Assembly: GCF_037126245.1 (NCBI RefSeq)
Contig: NZ_CP136925.1
Coordinates: 372,001-436,000 of the forward strand
Direction of reading: 5' to 3'
Length of the DNA: 64,000 bases
DNA from: Mangrovimonas cancribranchiae
GTDB lineage: Bacteria > Bacteroidota > Bacteroidia > Flavobacteriales > Flavobacteriaceae
Below are positions 44,254-52,771 of this stretch, one piece after another. A program made the position numbers and the translations under genes. The notes below the pieces were generated by a model. The model ran no database searches. It was not told the origin of the DNA and saw only the letters and a program-made list of their open reading frames with translations. Position 1 is the stretch's first letter. Every line of letters starts with the position of its first letter.

Positions 44254-44261
44254 CAAAGATA
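44254..44261 (-). promoter_or_regulatory. Promoter -7 box for map
   Basis: The minus strand reads TATCTTTG (TAnnTTTG), 16 bases before the map start. Confidence 0.5.
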
Positions 44262-44362
44262 CTTAAAAATATACGAGTTAAATTATTATGTTGTAATATG
44301 ATTTTTGACAGTTTTTATTACAACTATTATTCTGAAATTTGCACTAACAAAACACTCATATT

Positions 44363-45631
44363 ATGTACACACCTGTTACAGCCGAAAAAGCATTGGAAAT
44401 TGTTAAATCTAATGATAAAATTTATTTACAAGCAGCAGCTGCAGCTCCTCAAGTTTTAATTAATGCCTTAACGAACCGACATAAAGAGTTAAGAAATGTT
44501 GAAATTTGTCAGCTCCATACCGAAGGCGACGCACCTTATGCTAATCCTGAGTTGCGCGATAGTTTTCATGTAAATTCTTTTTTCATAGGTAAAAATGTAC
44601 GCCACACTTTAAAAGCAGGTAATGGATCGTACACCCCTGTTTTTTTAAGTGAGTTACCATTACTTTTTAAACGCAATATTATTGATTTACAGGTAGCTTT
44701 AATACATGTGTCTGTGCCAGATAGACATGGATATTGCTCTTTAGGAGTTTCTGTAGAAGCAACGCTAGCAGCCATTGAAAATGCCGATTATGTGATTGCC
44801 CAAGTTAATAAGCAAATGCCTAGAACACATGGTGCTGGAATAATTCATGTTTCAGAAATAAATGCTTTTGTTGAATGTGATGAACCGTTACCGGCACACA
44901 CTATGTCTAGCCCAACAGAAACAGAGCAAATAATTGGCGATTATGTAGCTAGTTTAATAGAAGATAAAAGTACCCTGCAAATGGGAATAGGAAGTATTCC
45001 TAACGCAGTCTTATCAAGATTAACAAACCATAAAGACCTAGGGTTGCATACCGAAATGTTTTCAGATGGGGTGATTGATTTAATATTAAAAGATGTTATT
45101 AATGGAAATTATAAAACCATCAATAGAGGACGTGCGTTGAGTACTTTTTTAATGGGATCTAAACGTTTATATGATTATGTAGATGATAATCCTTTTATAG
45201 AAATGCGTGCTTCAAATTATACTAATGATGTGTCTATTATAAAACAAAATCCTAGAATGGTAGCAATAAACTCGGCTATAGAAGTTGATGTTACCGGACA
45301 AGTTTGTGCTGATTCTATAGGGTCTAACATGTATTCAGGTGTTGGTGGTCAAATGGATTTTATTCGTGGCGCTTCTTTAAGTGAAGGCGGAAAAGCTATA
45401 ATAGCCTTACCATCTATTACTAAAAAAGGTATTAGCAGGATTGTACCTTCGTTAAAGCCTGGAGCAGGTGTAGTAACTACTCGATCTCATGTGCATTATG
45501 TGGTAACCGAATATGGTATTGCAAATTTATATGGTAAAACTATTCAGGAGCGTGTAAAAGCTTTAGTTAATATTGCACATCCCGATTATAGAGAAGACAT
45601 TGATAAAGCCTATTTTAATATGATTAAATAA
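44363..45631 (+). CDS. Acetyl-CoA hydrolase/CoA-transferase family protein
   Basis: This 422-residue protein is a class I CoA-transferase of the acetyl-CoA hydrolase / 4-hydroxybutyrate CoA-transferase group. The N-terminal half has ANPELRDSFHVN and HVSVPDRHGYCSLGVS. The C-terminal half has the catalytic Glu segment AIEVDVTGQVCADSIG, then GVGGQMDFIRGA and VTEYGIANLYGKT. It would move CoA between short-chain acids. The true substrate is not evident. It is a single gene convergent with the HAD gene, one base apart. Confidence 0.92.
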   Translation: MYTPVTAEKALEIVKSNDKIYLQAAAAAPQVLINALTNRHKELRNVEICQLHTEGDAPYANPELRDSFHVNSFFIGKNVRHTLKAGNGSYTPVFLSELPLLFKRNIIDLQVALIHVSVPDRHGYCSLGVSVEATLAAIENADYVIAQVNKQMPRTHGAGIIHVSEINAFVECDEPLPAHTMSSPTETEQIIGDYVASLIEDKSTLQMGIGSIPNAVLSRLTNHKDLGLHTEMFSDGVIDLILKDVINGNYKTINRGRALSTFLMGSKRLYDYVDDNPFIEMRASNYTNDVSIIKQNPRMVAINSAIEVDVTGQVCADSIGSNMYSGVGGQMDFIRGASLSEGGKAIIALPSITKKGISRIVPSLKPGAGVVTTRSHVHYVVTEYGIANLYGKTIQERVKALVNIAHPDYREDIDKAYFNMIK

Positions 45632-45632
45632 C

Positions 45633-46043
45633 CTAAGATTTTAAAAAACCAAAGAGTCCTTTTTTACGACGTTTAGGGATATTGGGTGTTTCCTTAGTAA
45701 TTATTTGGTAGACTTCTCCCCAACCAATAAAACCTCCAATATTTCTATCGTCTATAAAGAGGTCGGCGTGTATTTTTCTGCTTTTACTATAATCGAACTT
45801 TTCTTCTTGAAAACTTTTGTTTACAGCGTAGAAAGTGATTCCATTTTCCTTACAAAAGGCAATAGCTTCTTCTAATCTAATACCACTTCTGTAGGTCCAT
45901 AAGATAAGTCTGTGTCCATCTTGTTGAAGTCGTTTTAAGGTTTCAAAAGCAAATAGTTTAGGCTTCCCTATTTTAGGATAGGCATCGTCTACTATGGTGC
46001 CATCAAAATCAACAGCAATAATTAACTTGTTTTGAAAATTCAT
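45633..46043 (-). CDS. HAD-like hydrolase (BT0820 type)
   Basis: This 136-residue minimal HAD protein has motif I IIAVDFDGTIVDD (two Asp), motif II region LILWTYRSG, and DLFIDDRNIGG as motif III/IV. There is no large cap domain. It resembles the small BT0820-type phosphatases of Bacteroidota with no defined substrate. Its stop lies one base from the convergent CoA-transferase stop. gpmI lies 36 bases upstream on the same strand, so it could share the gpmI message. Confidence 0.87.
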   Translation of the reverse strand: MNFQNKLIIAVDFDGTIVDDAYPKIGKPKLFAFETLKRLQQDGHRLILWTYRSGIRLEEAIAFCKENGITFYAVNKSFQEEKFDYSKSRKIHADLFIDDRNIGGFIGWGEVYQIITKETPNIPKRRKKGLFGFLKS

Positions 46044-46079
46044 ACGCTTTATCTGTATATTTAAAATATAGCTAAAAAG

Positions 46080-47597
46080 TTAAACTAAGCTATGTTGTGT
46101 CATAGTTTTAGGTTGTTCAACCCCCAAAAGATGTAAAATGGTGGGCGCAATATCTCCTAAAATACCATCTTTAATAGGTAATTTGTCTTTATCTATTAAA
46201 ATTACAGGAACAGGGTTTGTGGTGTGCGACGTGTTTGGAGATCCGTCTGGGTTAACCATCGTTTCGCAATTGCCATGATCGGCAATTAAAATAGTTGTGT
46301 AATCGTTTTCTAAAGCTGTTGTAATTACATCTTTAACACATTCATCTACTGCTTCGCAGGCTTTTATAGCTGCTTCCATAACACCTGTGTGGCCTACCAT
46401 ATCACCATTTGCAAAGTTTAAACATACAAAATCTGTGTCTCCTTTTTGTAGCTCTGGAATTAACGCATCGCGTAGTTCGTAGGCACTCATTTCTGGTTGT
46501 AAATCGTAAGTTGCTACTTTGGGTGAGTTTCGTAAAATTCGGGTTTCTCCTTTAAAAGGTGTTTCGCGCCCTCCTGAAAAGAAAAAAGTAACATGTGGAT
46601 ACTTTTCGGTCTCCGCTATTCTAATTTGCGTTTTATTATTTTTTTCAAGGACTTCGCCTAAGGTTTCTTTTAGATTTTCTTTATCGAACACCACATGAAT
46701 ACCTTTAAAAGAATCATCATAATTAGTCATGGTTACATAATGCAAATCTAATTTATGCATGTTTTGTTCATGGAAATCTTTTTGGGATAACGCTTGGGTT
46801 AATTGGCGACCTCTATCTGTTCTAAAATTGAAGAAAATAACAACGTCCCCTTCTTTAATTGTAGCAATAGGATTATCGTTATTATCTGTCATAACAATGG
46901 GTTTTATAAATTCATCTGTAACATCGTCTTCATAACTTTGATCGATAGATTTTAAAACCTCTTTTGATTGGGTTCCAATACCATTTACTAAAGCATTGTA
47001 AGCTAGTTTAACGCGTTCCCAACGGTTGTCTCTATCCATAGCGTAATAACGGCCAGTTACGGTGGCTAGCTGTGTGTTGGTGTTTTCTATATGTTGTTCT
47101 AATTCTGTAATAAAACCATACCCCGATTTTGGGTCAACATCGCGCCCATCTGTAAAGGCATGAACATAAGAGTTTGCAACACCATATTGATTGGCAGCAT
47201 CTATTAACCCTAATAAATGATTAATATGCGAATGAACACCACCATCGCTAACTAGGCCTAAAAAGTGAACGGGTTTGTTGTTTGTTTTTGCATATTCAAA
47301 AGCTGTTTTAATGGCAGCTTCGTTTCCTAAGGTGTTATTTTTAACGGCTAGATTAATTTTAACAAGGTCTTGATAAACAATACGCCCGGCGCCTAAATTC
47401 ATATGGCCAACTTCGCTATTTCCCATTTGTCCTTCGGGTAGGCCAACATGCAACCCATCGGTTCTTAAATTGGCATTAGGGTAATTTTTATAAAGCGAAT
47501 CTATAAAAGGGGTGTTGGCATTATCTATAGCAGAAACTTTCGGGTCTGGAGATTTTCCCCAGCCATCCAAGATCATTAAAATTACTTTTTTATTCAT
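46080..47597 (-). CDS. gpmI: 2,3-bisphosphoglycerate-independent phosphoglycerate mutase
   Basis: This 505-residue, two-domain metalloenzyme interconverts 3- and 2-phosphoglycerate. It belongs to the alkaline phosphatase superfamily. MILDGWGKSP holds the first metal Asp, and MGNSEVGHMNLGAG carries the catalytic Ser. FTDGRDVDPKSG, GRYYAMDRDNRWERV and IADHGNCETM are present, and HTTNPVPVI ends the metal site. Length is standard. A promoter box lies about 20 bases upstream. Confidence 0.97.
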   Translation of the reverse strand: MNKKVILMILDGWGKSPDPKVSAIDNANTPFIDSLYKNYPNANLRTDGLHVGLPEGQMGNSEVGHMNLGAGRIVYQDLVKINLAVKNNTLGNEAAIKTAFEYAKTNNKPVHFLGLVSDGGVHSHINHLLGLIDAANQYGVANSYVHAFTDGRDVDPKSGYGFITELEQHIENTNTQLATVTGRYYAMDRDNRWERVKLAYNALVNGIGTQSKEVLKSIDQSYEDDVTDEFIKPIVMTDNNDNPIATIKEGDVVIFFNFRTDRGRQLTQALSQKDFHEQNMHKLDLHYVTMTNYDDSFKGIHVVFDKENLKETLGEVLEKNNKTQIRIAETEKYPHVTFFFSGGRETPFKGETRILRNSPKVATYDLQPEMSAYELRDALIPELQKGDTDFVCLNFANGDMVGHTGVMEAAIKACEAVDECVKDVITTALENDYTTILIADHGNCETMVNPDGSPNTSHTTNPVPVILIDKDKLPIKDGILGDIAPTILHLLGVEQPKTMTQHSLV

Positions 47598-47616
47598 GTT
47601 ACTAGCTTTAAGTTAT

Positions 47617-47624
47617 CAAAGATA
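47617..47624 (-). promoter_or_regulatory. Promoter -7 box for gpmI
   Basis: The minus strand reads TATCTTTG (TAnnTTTG), 19 bases upstream of gpmI. Apart from this box I see nothing in the 261-base gap between gpmI and the ankyrin gene. Confidence 0.5.
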
Positions 47625-47858
47625 AAAGTTTATAAGTTCTAACTTAAAAATCATACTATAAAATAAAAATGATTAATCGTTTTTTATGCTTTTTTTTAGT
47701 GTAAGTTAATTAGTGTAAGGGTTTTAGTGAGGTGTTAACATGTTTGTTCGCAGAACGTTAAATAAATGTTATAAGATTTATTTTGTGTAACAAACTAAAA
47801 AAATAGTCGTCTATTTAGTATAATCAAAAATCAATCAATTAATTTAAATTCTTTCATC

Positions 47859-48248
47859 ATGAAAAAAACAACAGTTATTTTAGCTCTTGCATTAGGATTA
47901 TCTTTTGGATATACTCATGCAAACAACGATCTTAATCCTTCAAACAGTATTGAAGTTATCTCATCACCATCTATTAGTCCTTTTTGTACATCTGTGGCTA
48001 AAGGCGATATAGTTACTGTTAAAAAACTTATTGAACTTGGTGTAGACGTAAACGAAAAGTCAAATGGTATGACACCAGCTATGTATGCTGCAAGGTATAA
48101 CAGGGTAGAAATTTTAGAGCTTTTAATTAAAGAAGGAGCTAATTTAAAATCTAGAAGCAAGAAAGGGCATACAGCTTTAAAATATGCTGAAATGTCTAAT
48201 GCTAAAGAAGCACAAGTGTTAATTAAAAACACTTTAAAGAAGAAGTAA
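47859..48248 (+). CDS. Exported ankyrin-repeat protein
   Basis: This 129-residue protein has a signal peptide (MKKTTVILALALGLSFG, cleavage near THA) and two to three ankyrin repeats: VKKLIELGVDVNEKSNG, MTPAMYAARYNRVEILELLI and GHTALKYAEMSN. It probably binds protein partners in the periplasm. I do not recognise a more exact family. It is a single gene with a long AT-rich upstream region and ends at a terminator shared with the M48 gene. Confidence 0.85.
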   Translation: MKKTTVILALALGLSFGYTHANNDLNPSNSIEVISSPSISPFCTSVAKGDIVTVKKLIELGVDVNEKSNGMTPAMYAARYNRVEILELLIKEGANLKSRSKKGHTALKYAEMSNAKEAQVLIKNTLKKK

Positions 48249-48281
48249 ACAGTAGTTTATTTTCAAGTTGGTTAGTTAGTT

Positions 48282-48310
48282 AAAAAGGTCTCTAGAGTTG
48301 AGACCTTTTT
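48282..48310 (+). terminator. Bidirectional terminator between the ankyrin and M48 genes
   Basis: AAAAAGGTCTC (48282-48292) pairs with GAGACCTTTTT (48300-48310). It lies between convergent genes and touches the M48 stop codon. Confidence 0.9.
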
Positions 48311-49074
48311 TAGTTTTGATATTTTTCTATGGCCTCTAGAATATGTTCAATTCTATTTTCAGGGTCTGGATGTGTACTTTGAAATTCAGGAACACGATTA
48401 GGTCCTGCGGCAGTTTTTAAAATTTCCATCACTCCAATCATCTCTTTAGGATTATAGCCCGCTTTTATCATAAACTTAACGCCTAAATCATCACTTTCTA
48501 ACTCATCATCACGACCATTAGCTAATAACGTATTTTGACCAATAGATTGTACAAACCCACCCATATCGGCACCCACAGAAGCTCCCATAGTAATGGTTTT
48601 CCAAAAATTAGATTCGCTTATACGTTCGTTAGAATGTTTTCCTAGAACGTGTCCTATTTCATGACCTAATACGCCAGCTAATTGATCTTCATTTTCAAGT
48701 TTAGAAAATAATGCATACGTAATAAAAACCTGCCCGCCAGGCAAAGCAAAAGCATTTATCGTATTTGGGTCTGCTAGTAAATGAAAGTCGTAGTTGTAAG
48801 GTGTTTCATTTGCTATGCTACTATTAACAAGTTTTGCGCCAACTTGATCTACAAAGGCTTGATATTCTTTATTAGGATATAACCCGCCATGTTGTTGTGC
48901 CATTTGAGGGGCACTTTCTAAACCAATAGCAATCTCTTGATCTGGAGAAAGTGTAATGGTTTGTGTGCGGCCTGTATAGGGGTTAACTTCTTGTTGACTA
49001 CACTTTCTTAAATAGGCAAAAGCGACTATGGCAACCCCGATTAATAGTCTTATTTTAAAATTCTTACGACGCAT
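48310..49074 (-). CDS. M48-family metallopeptidase, membrane-anchored or lipoprotein
   Basis: This 254-residue zinc peptidase has a short N-terminal hydrophobic segment (LLIGVAIVAFAYL) ending near Cys25, possibly a weak lipobox. The active site is HEIGH (residues 138-142) in LAGVLGHEIGHVLGKH, with the third ligand Glu in DDELESDDLGVKFM. DPNTINAFALPGGQVFITYAL is a strong M48/BepA-LoiP-like signature. By family it works in periplasmic protein quality control, e.g. of misfolded outer-membrane proteins. No TPR domain is present. Confidence 0.92.
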   Translation of the reverse strand: MRRKNFKIRLLIGVAIVAFAYLRKCSQQEVNPYTGRTQTITLSPDQEIAIGLESAPQMAQQHGGLYPNKEYQAFVDQVGAKLVNSSIANETPYNYDFHLLADPNTINAFALPGGQVFITYALFSKLENEDQLAGVLGHEIGHVLGKHSNERISESNFWKTITMGASVGADMGGFVQSIGQNTLLANGRDDELESDDLGVKFMIKAGYNPKEMIGVMEILKTAAGPNRVPEFQSTHPDPENRIEHILEAIEKYQN

Positions 49075-49123
49075 GTTACTAGATGATTAGAAAGTTAAAT
49101 TTACTAAAGTAATTTTTAAAATG

Positions 49124-49573
49124 TTAATTTATTTTTCTAAACATGGTAAAATGATTTCCGATAAGTGGTATAGAAAATGGTTGCCCTAAAACTTGAAATT
49201 GGTTTCTTTTGTAAAAAGAAAGAGCTATTTCTCTAGCATTGCACCATACAACTTTACAATGTAATTCGGTTAGTTTTTTAATGCTAGCATCAATAAGGTA
49301 TTTGCCTAAACCTTGGCCTTGATAGGGGGTTAAAATAGCCATCCCTCGTAATTGATATTGGGATCTTTCTTGTATTTGCTTATTAGAATTAAGCATAAGG
49401 CTAACCACGCCAATAAGTTGCTTTTTATAAAAAAGCCCTAAATGATATGTGGTGTCTAAATTATCGCCTTCAAAAACACAGTCGGTTATTGGGCGTCCTT
49501 CTCGTAAAACAGAATGTCTTACACTATGTGTGTCTTTTGCAGAAATAGGTTTTATAAAGTAGTCCTTGTTCAA
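49124..49573 (-). CDS. GNAT-family N-acetyltransferase
   Basis: This 149-residue protein has the GNAT acetyl-CoA-binding motif RGMAILTPYQGQGLGKYLID (Gln/Gly-rich P-loop, about residues 74-93). VVWCNAREIALSFYKRNQFQ follows as the C-terminal motif B. The acceptor is unknown. It is a single gene between the M48 protease and the tRNA. No promoter box was found. Confidence 0.88.
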   Translation of the reverse strand: MNKDYFIKPISAKDTHSVRHSVLREGRPITDCVFEGDNLDTTYHLGLFYKKQLIGVVSLMLNSNKQIQERSQYQLRGMAILTPYQGQGLGKYLIDASIKKLTELHCKVVWCNAREIALSFYKRNQFQVLGQPFSIPLIGNHFTMFRKIN

Positions 49574-49623
49574 TTTTGAAAAAGAATAAAAAGGTTAATA
49601 GGTTTAATTTGCTGAAAAAGATT

Positions 49624-49653
49624 TTTGCTACAATAAATCTTTAACTATATTTG
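49624..49653 (+). promoter_or_regulatory. Promoter of tRNA-Gly
   Basis: TTTG (49624-49627), an 18-base spacer and TATATTTG (49646-49653) form the best -33/-7 match in the window. The mature tRNA begins 12 bases downstream. Confidence 0.8.
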
Positions 49654-49664
49654 CACCCACGATT

Positions 49665-49740
49665 GCGGGAGTAGCTCAGTTGGTAGAGCGTCAGCCTTCC
49701 AAGCTGAATGTCGCCGGTTCGAACCCGGTCTCCCGCTCCA
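49665..49740 (+). tRNA. tRNA-Gly (anticodon UCC)
   Basis: The 76-base cloverleaf has acceptor arms GCGGGAG/CTCCCGC, the D arm with AGCTCAGTTGGTAGAGC, the anticodon loop CTTCCAA (anticodon TCC) and the T arm GCCGGTTCGAACCCGGT. A 3' CCA is encoded in the DNA. It is a single tRNA with its own promoter and terminator. Confidence 0.97.
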
Positions 49741-49770
49741 AAAAGCTTCACTTTTATAGTGAAGCTTTTT
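49741..49770 (+). terminator. Terminator after tRNA-Gly, shared with pepE
   Basis: AAAAGCTTCACT (49741-49752) pairs with AGTGAAGCTTTT (49758-49769), then Ts. It starts right after the tRNA CCA and reaches the pepE stop codon, so it may serve both strands. Confidence 0.9.
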
Positions 49771-50477
49771 CATTTTAAGTCACTTAGGTCTGTGCCTGTT
49801 TCAATTTCATAAGGTGGTTTGTTATACTCGAAAATTCGTGCTTGTAATTCACCTTTTAATACAATGGTTTTATTTGTAATTTCTAGCCAACTACCTTCGC
49901 GTAAGCCTACAACAGGTTGTGTATTAAACTTATGAAACTCTTTTAGTCGTGTTTCACGAGTTTCTCCCATATGCTTATTATTAGGTAATGGGTCGAGATA
50001 ATGAGGATTAATATTAAACGGCACCAAACCAAGGGTTTTTAAACTTGGTGGATATACTATAGGCATATCGTTTGTGGTGTTCATAGTTAATCCGCCAATA
50101 TTGCTTCCTGCACTTGTGCCAAAATATTTAGCTCCATTAAGAATGTTGTTTTTTAAGGGATCTATTATATTGTTTTTATAAAGTTGTTGTACCAATAAAA
50201 AGGTGTTTCCGCCACCAGTAAAAATTGCTTTAGCGTTACTTATCGCTTCTACTGGGTTATTGTACTGATGCAACCCAATAAGAGTTCTATTTATTTTTTT
50301 AAAAGCTTCTTGTGCTTTTTTCGTATATTCATTGTGAGTAATGCCACCAGGTCTGGCATAGGGTATAAAAACAATGTCTTCTATACCATTAAAAAAGGTG
50401 TCTAGTTCGGGTAAAATATAATCTAAATAGTCACTGCCATGAATGGTTGACGTACTTGCAAGAATAATATGTTTCAT
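49770..50477 (-). CDS. pepE: Dipeptidase E (alpha-aspartyl dipeptidase, family S51)
   Basis: This 235-residue serine peptidase cleaves dipeptides with N-terminal Asp. The nucleophile is Ser122 in YFGTSAGSNIGG, and IFTGGGNTFLL precedes it. PYARPGG and NINPHYLDP are further family motifs. The ATG at 50477 is preferred over one 12 codons upstream because it gives the usual N-terminus (KHIILAS) and length. There is no signal peptide, so it is cytoplasmic. Confidence 0.94.
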   Translation of the reverse strand: MKHIILASTSTIHGSDYLDYILPELDTFFNGIEDIVFIPYARPGGITHNEYTKKAQEAFKKINRTLIGLHQYNNPVEAISNAKAIFTGGGNTFLLVQQLYKNNIIDPLKNNILNGAKYFGTSAGSNIGGLTMNTTNDMPIVYPPSLKTLGLVPFNINPHYLDPLPNNKHMGETRETRLKEFHKFNTQPVVGLREGSWLEITNKTIVLKGELQARIFEYNKPPYEIETGTDLSDLK

Positions 50478-50586
50478 AAAATAACTTTTGGTAAAAGTAA
50501 TTAAAGCTGTCATTTAACAAAAGTTTATTAAACCCTTCCGAAGACATTAAGATATGAAACGCTTACTTTATACTAGCTAAAAACCA

Positions 50587-51396
50587 ATGATTTTGAAACA
50601 CATACTACTTTTTACATTTTTGTTATTTTCCTTATTAATATATTCTCAAAATGATAGAATTGAAATACAGGGCGTTATTATTGCTGACCATAACGATGTA
50701 GAAGGGGTAACGGTTTATAATTTAACCACCCAAAAAGGAACAATAACACAAGCCGACGGGCATTTTTCTTTGTTGGTTGCAGAGCATGACATTTTAGAAA
50801 TATCGGCGCTACAATTTCTTCCAAAAACGGTTAGAATAACAAAGCAAACTATTGAGACGGGTATATTAAGAATATTATTAATAGAACAAGTGAATAGTTT
50901 AGATGAGGTTCTTGTATTCTCGTCAGATTTAACGGGTTTATTAGATGTAGACTTAGATAATGTACAACAGGTTGAAGTAGATCCTTTAGGAAATATGTCT
51001 TTAGGCGATGTTAAGAGCATGAATTTTGAAATAGACCATTTAACTAAAGTGGATAACCAACTTATGAAAGAAGGGCAATTTTATAACGGTGTAGATTTTG
51101 CCGCATTATTAAGTTTGTTTTTTAAACGTAAAAAGAAACCTATAAAAAACTATCGTACCTATCAGCCTAAAAAAATTAGTTATCCTAAAGATATTTCTAA
51201 CAAATTTTCTAATCAATTTATAGCAAGTCAATTTAAAATCCCTCAAGATGAAGTAGAAGCCTTTTACGCGTTTTGCTACAGAAAGGGTTTTGATGATGCA
51301 TTGTTACAGCCTAAGAACGAAGTGTATTTGTTGGAATACTTTGCGACGATGAGCCAAAAATATGTAACAGAAAATAAAACTATTGGAAAAGACTAA
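50587..51396 (+). CDS. Exported protein with carboxypeptidase-regulatory-like domain (paralogue A)
   Basis: This 269-residue protein has a signal peptide (cleavage near LIYSQN). An N-terminal CarboxypepD_reg-like sandwich (about residues 25-105) reads IEIQGVIIADHNDVEGVTVYN, then GTITQADGHFSL and LEISALQFLPKTV. The rest is charged and helical (KKPIKNYRTYQPKK), without a TonB-dependent barrel. Function is unknown. It overlaps the next gene by 14 bases; the two share architecture and seem to be diverged duplicates. Confidence 0.8.
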   Translation: MILKHILLFTFLLFSLLIYSQNDRIEIQGVIIADHNDVEGVTVYNLTTQKGTITQADGHFSLLVAEHDILEISALQFLPKTVRITKQTIETGILRILLIEQVNSLDEVLVFSSDLTGLLDVDLDNVQQVEVDPLGNMSLGDVKSMNFEIDHLTKVDNQLMKEGQFYNGVDFAALLSLFFKRKKKPIKNYRTYQPKKISYPKDISNKFSNQFIASQFKIPQDEVEAFYAFCYRKGFDDALLQPKNEVYLLEYFATMSQKYVTENKTIGKD

Positions 51397-52144
51397 ACTG
51401 CTCGTTTTTTTAAGTTGTTTTTTCTTGGTTTTATGTTCTTACGCACAAGACATAGAGCTTAAAGGAAAACTTGTTTCAAATTTAAATGTGGAGAATATTC
51501 ATATTATAAATCAAACATCACATACATTTTCGGTGGCCAATAAGTTTGGTGAGTTTGTAATTCCAGCTCGTAAAAACGATACCTTAAAAATAACCTCAAT
51601 CCAACATAAACCCAAAGAGGTTGTGATTACAGAATCTATATACTCAGAACGCTTTGTTGAGATTTTTTTAGAGTCTTTAACATATGATTTAGACGCTGTA
51701 ACTGTTGGTAAAATACTAACAGGAGATTTACTAAAAGATGTAGAAAGTGTAGAAGGACAACCCGTGACGGCAAAAATGTTAGGTATTCCTAGTTATCAAG
51801 GCAAGCCACTTACGCATAACGAAAGAGTGTTGAATGAAGCGACAACAGGAGGGGGAATAATTCCGTTAAATCCTATTTTAAATGGAATTTCTGGAAGAAC
51901 CAAAAAGCTAAAAAAACGCGTAACATTAGAACGCCGTGACGAACTCCTAAGAAAAATAAGAGAACGATTGGAAGACGAGCTCTTTCAAATGGCAGCGTTA
52001 AAAAAAGACTTAAGAGCCGATTTTTTCTATTTTTGTGCCGAAGATCCAAACTTTATAACACGCTGTAAAAACACAAACGATTTAGAAATCTTAACCTTTT
52101 TGCAGGAAAAACTTCAGCAGTATAAAGAGAATTTAAAACAGTAA
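51383..52144 (+). CDS. Exported protein with carboxypeptidase-regulatory-like domain (paralogue B, TTG start)
   Basis: This 253-residue protein has a signal peptide (KLLVFLSCFFLVLCSYAQ), a beta-sandwich domain (IELKGKLVSNLNVENIHI, KFGEFVIPARKNDTLKI) and a helical, basic C-terminal part (GISGRTKKLKKRVTLERR). No ATG precedes the signal peptide in frame; TTG at 51383 is the only start that keeps it. That start overlaps the upstream stop by 14 bases, fitting translational coupling. Function is unknown, probably shared with paralogue A. Confidence 0.78.
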   Translation: MEKTKLLVFLSCFFLVLCSYAQDIELKGKLVSNLNVENIHIINQTSHTFSVANKFGEFVIPARKNDTLKITSIQHKPKEVVITESIYSERFVEIFLESLTYDLDAVTVGKILTGDLLKDVESVEGQPVTAKMLGIPSYQGKPLTHNERVLNEATTGGGIIPLNPILNGISGRTKKLKKRVTLERRDELLRKIRERLEDELFQMAALKKDLRADFFYFCAEDPNFITRCKNTNDLEILTFLQEKLQQYKENLKQ

Positions 52145-52199
52145 ATACATTATTTGGAACGTTTTTTGACTCCTAACAATAGCGTTTCAAAGCTTGAAT

Positions 52200-52712
52200 A
52201 TGAAAACATACATTAAATACATAAGTTTACCATTGTTGTTGTTCTTTTTAGCCTTTGGTATGCACAAATACTATGTAAGTGTTACCCAAATTGAATACGT
52301 AAAAGAGCAGTCATCAGTACAAATAATTACCCGCATTTTTATTGATGATTTAGAAAATGTGCTAAAAAAGCGTTACGATAAAAATATCAGCTTGAAATAT
52401 AAAAACGAATCCGAAAAAGTAAACTATTACATAGAGCGCTACCTAAAAAGCAAAATGAGCATTAAAATTAATGGCGAAGAGCAAATGATAAACTTTATAG
52501 GGAAAGAATACGATGTCGATATTGCTATCTGTTATCTTGAAATAGAAGATGTTAAGAGTATAAAAACTTTCGAAATTTCCAATGAGGTTTTATTTGATAT
52601 GTTCAAAGAACAGAAGAATGTAATACGAACAAATATTAATTCTAAAAATAAGAGTTTTATACTTATAAAAGAAAATGATAAAGCTATGTTAAACTTTAAC
52701 GAAAAACCGTAG
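52200..52712 (+). CDS. DUF6702-like exported protein
   Basis: This 170-residue protein has an N-terminal hydrophobic segment (YISLPLLLFFLAFGM) followed by MHKYYVSVTQIEYV, RIFIDDLENVLKKRYD and FIGKEYDVDIAICYLEIEDV. I recall this family as DUF6702, found beside M1 peptidases in flavobacteria; the role is unknown. The ATG at 52200 is preferred over a TTG two codons before. It lies 55 bases after paralogue B and 59 before the peptidase gene, so the four genes may be one operon. Confidence 0.78.
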   Translation: MKTYIKYISLPLLLFFLAFGMHKYYVSVTQIEYVKEQSSVQIITRIFIDDLENVLKKRYDKNISLKYKNESEKVNYYIERYLKSKMSIKINGEEQMINFIGKEYDVDIAICYLEIEDVKSIKTFEISNEVLFDMFKEQKNVIRTNINSKNKSFILIKENDKAMLNFNEKP

Positions 52713-52771
52713 CTAAATCTTGAAAAATCATTACTTTTCCAGACAATTTTTTTACTAACAAACTTTCAAAA

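Noticed and set aside
47598-47858. Possible small RNA or riboswitch in the 261-base gap upstream of the ankyrin gene
   Set aside because: Very AT-rich with no stable stem or recognisable riboswitch core; only a promoter box for gpmI could be supported.
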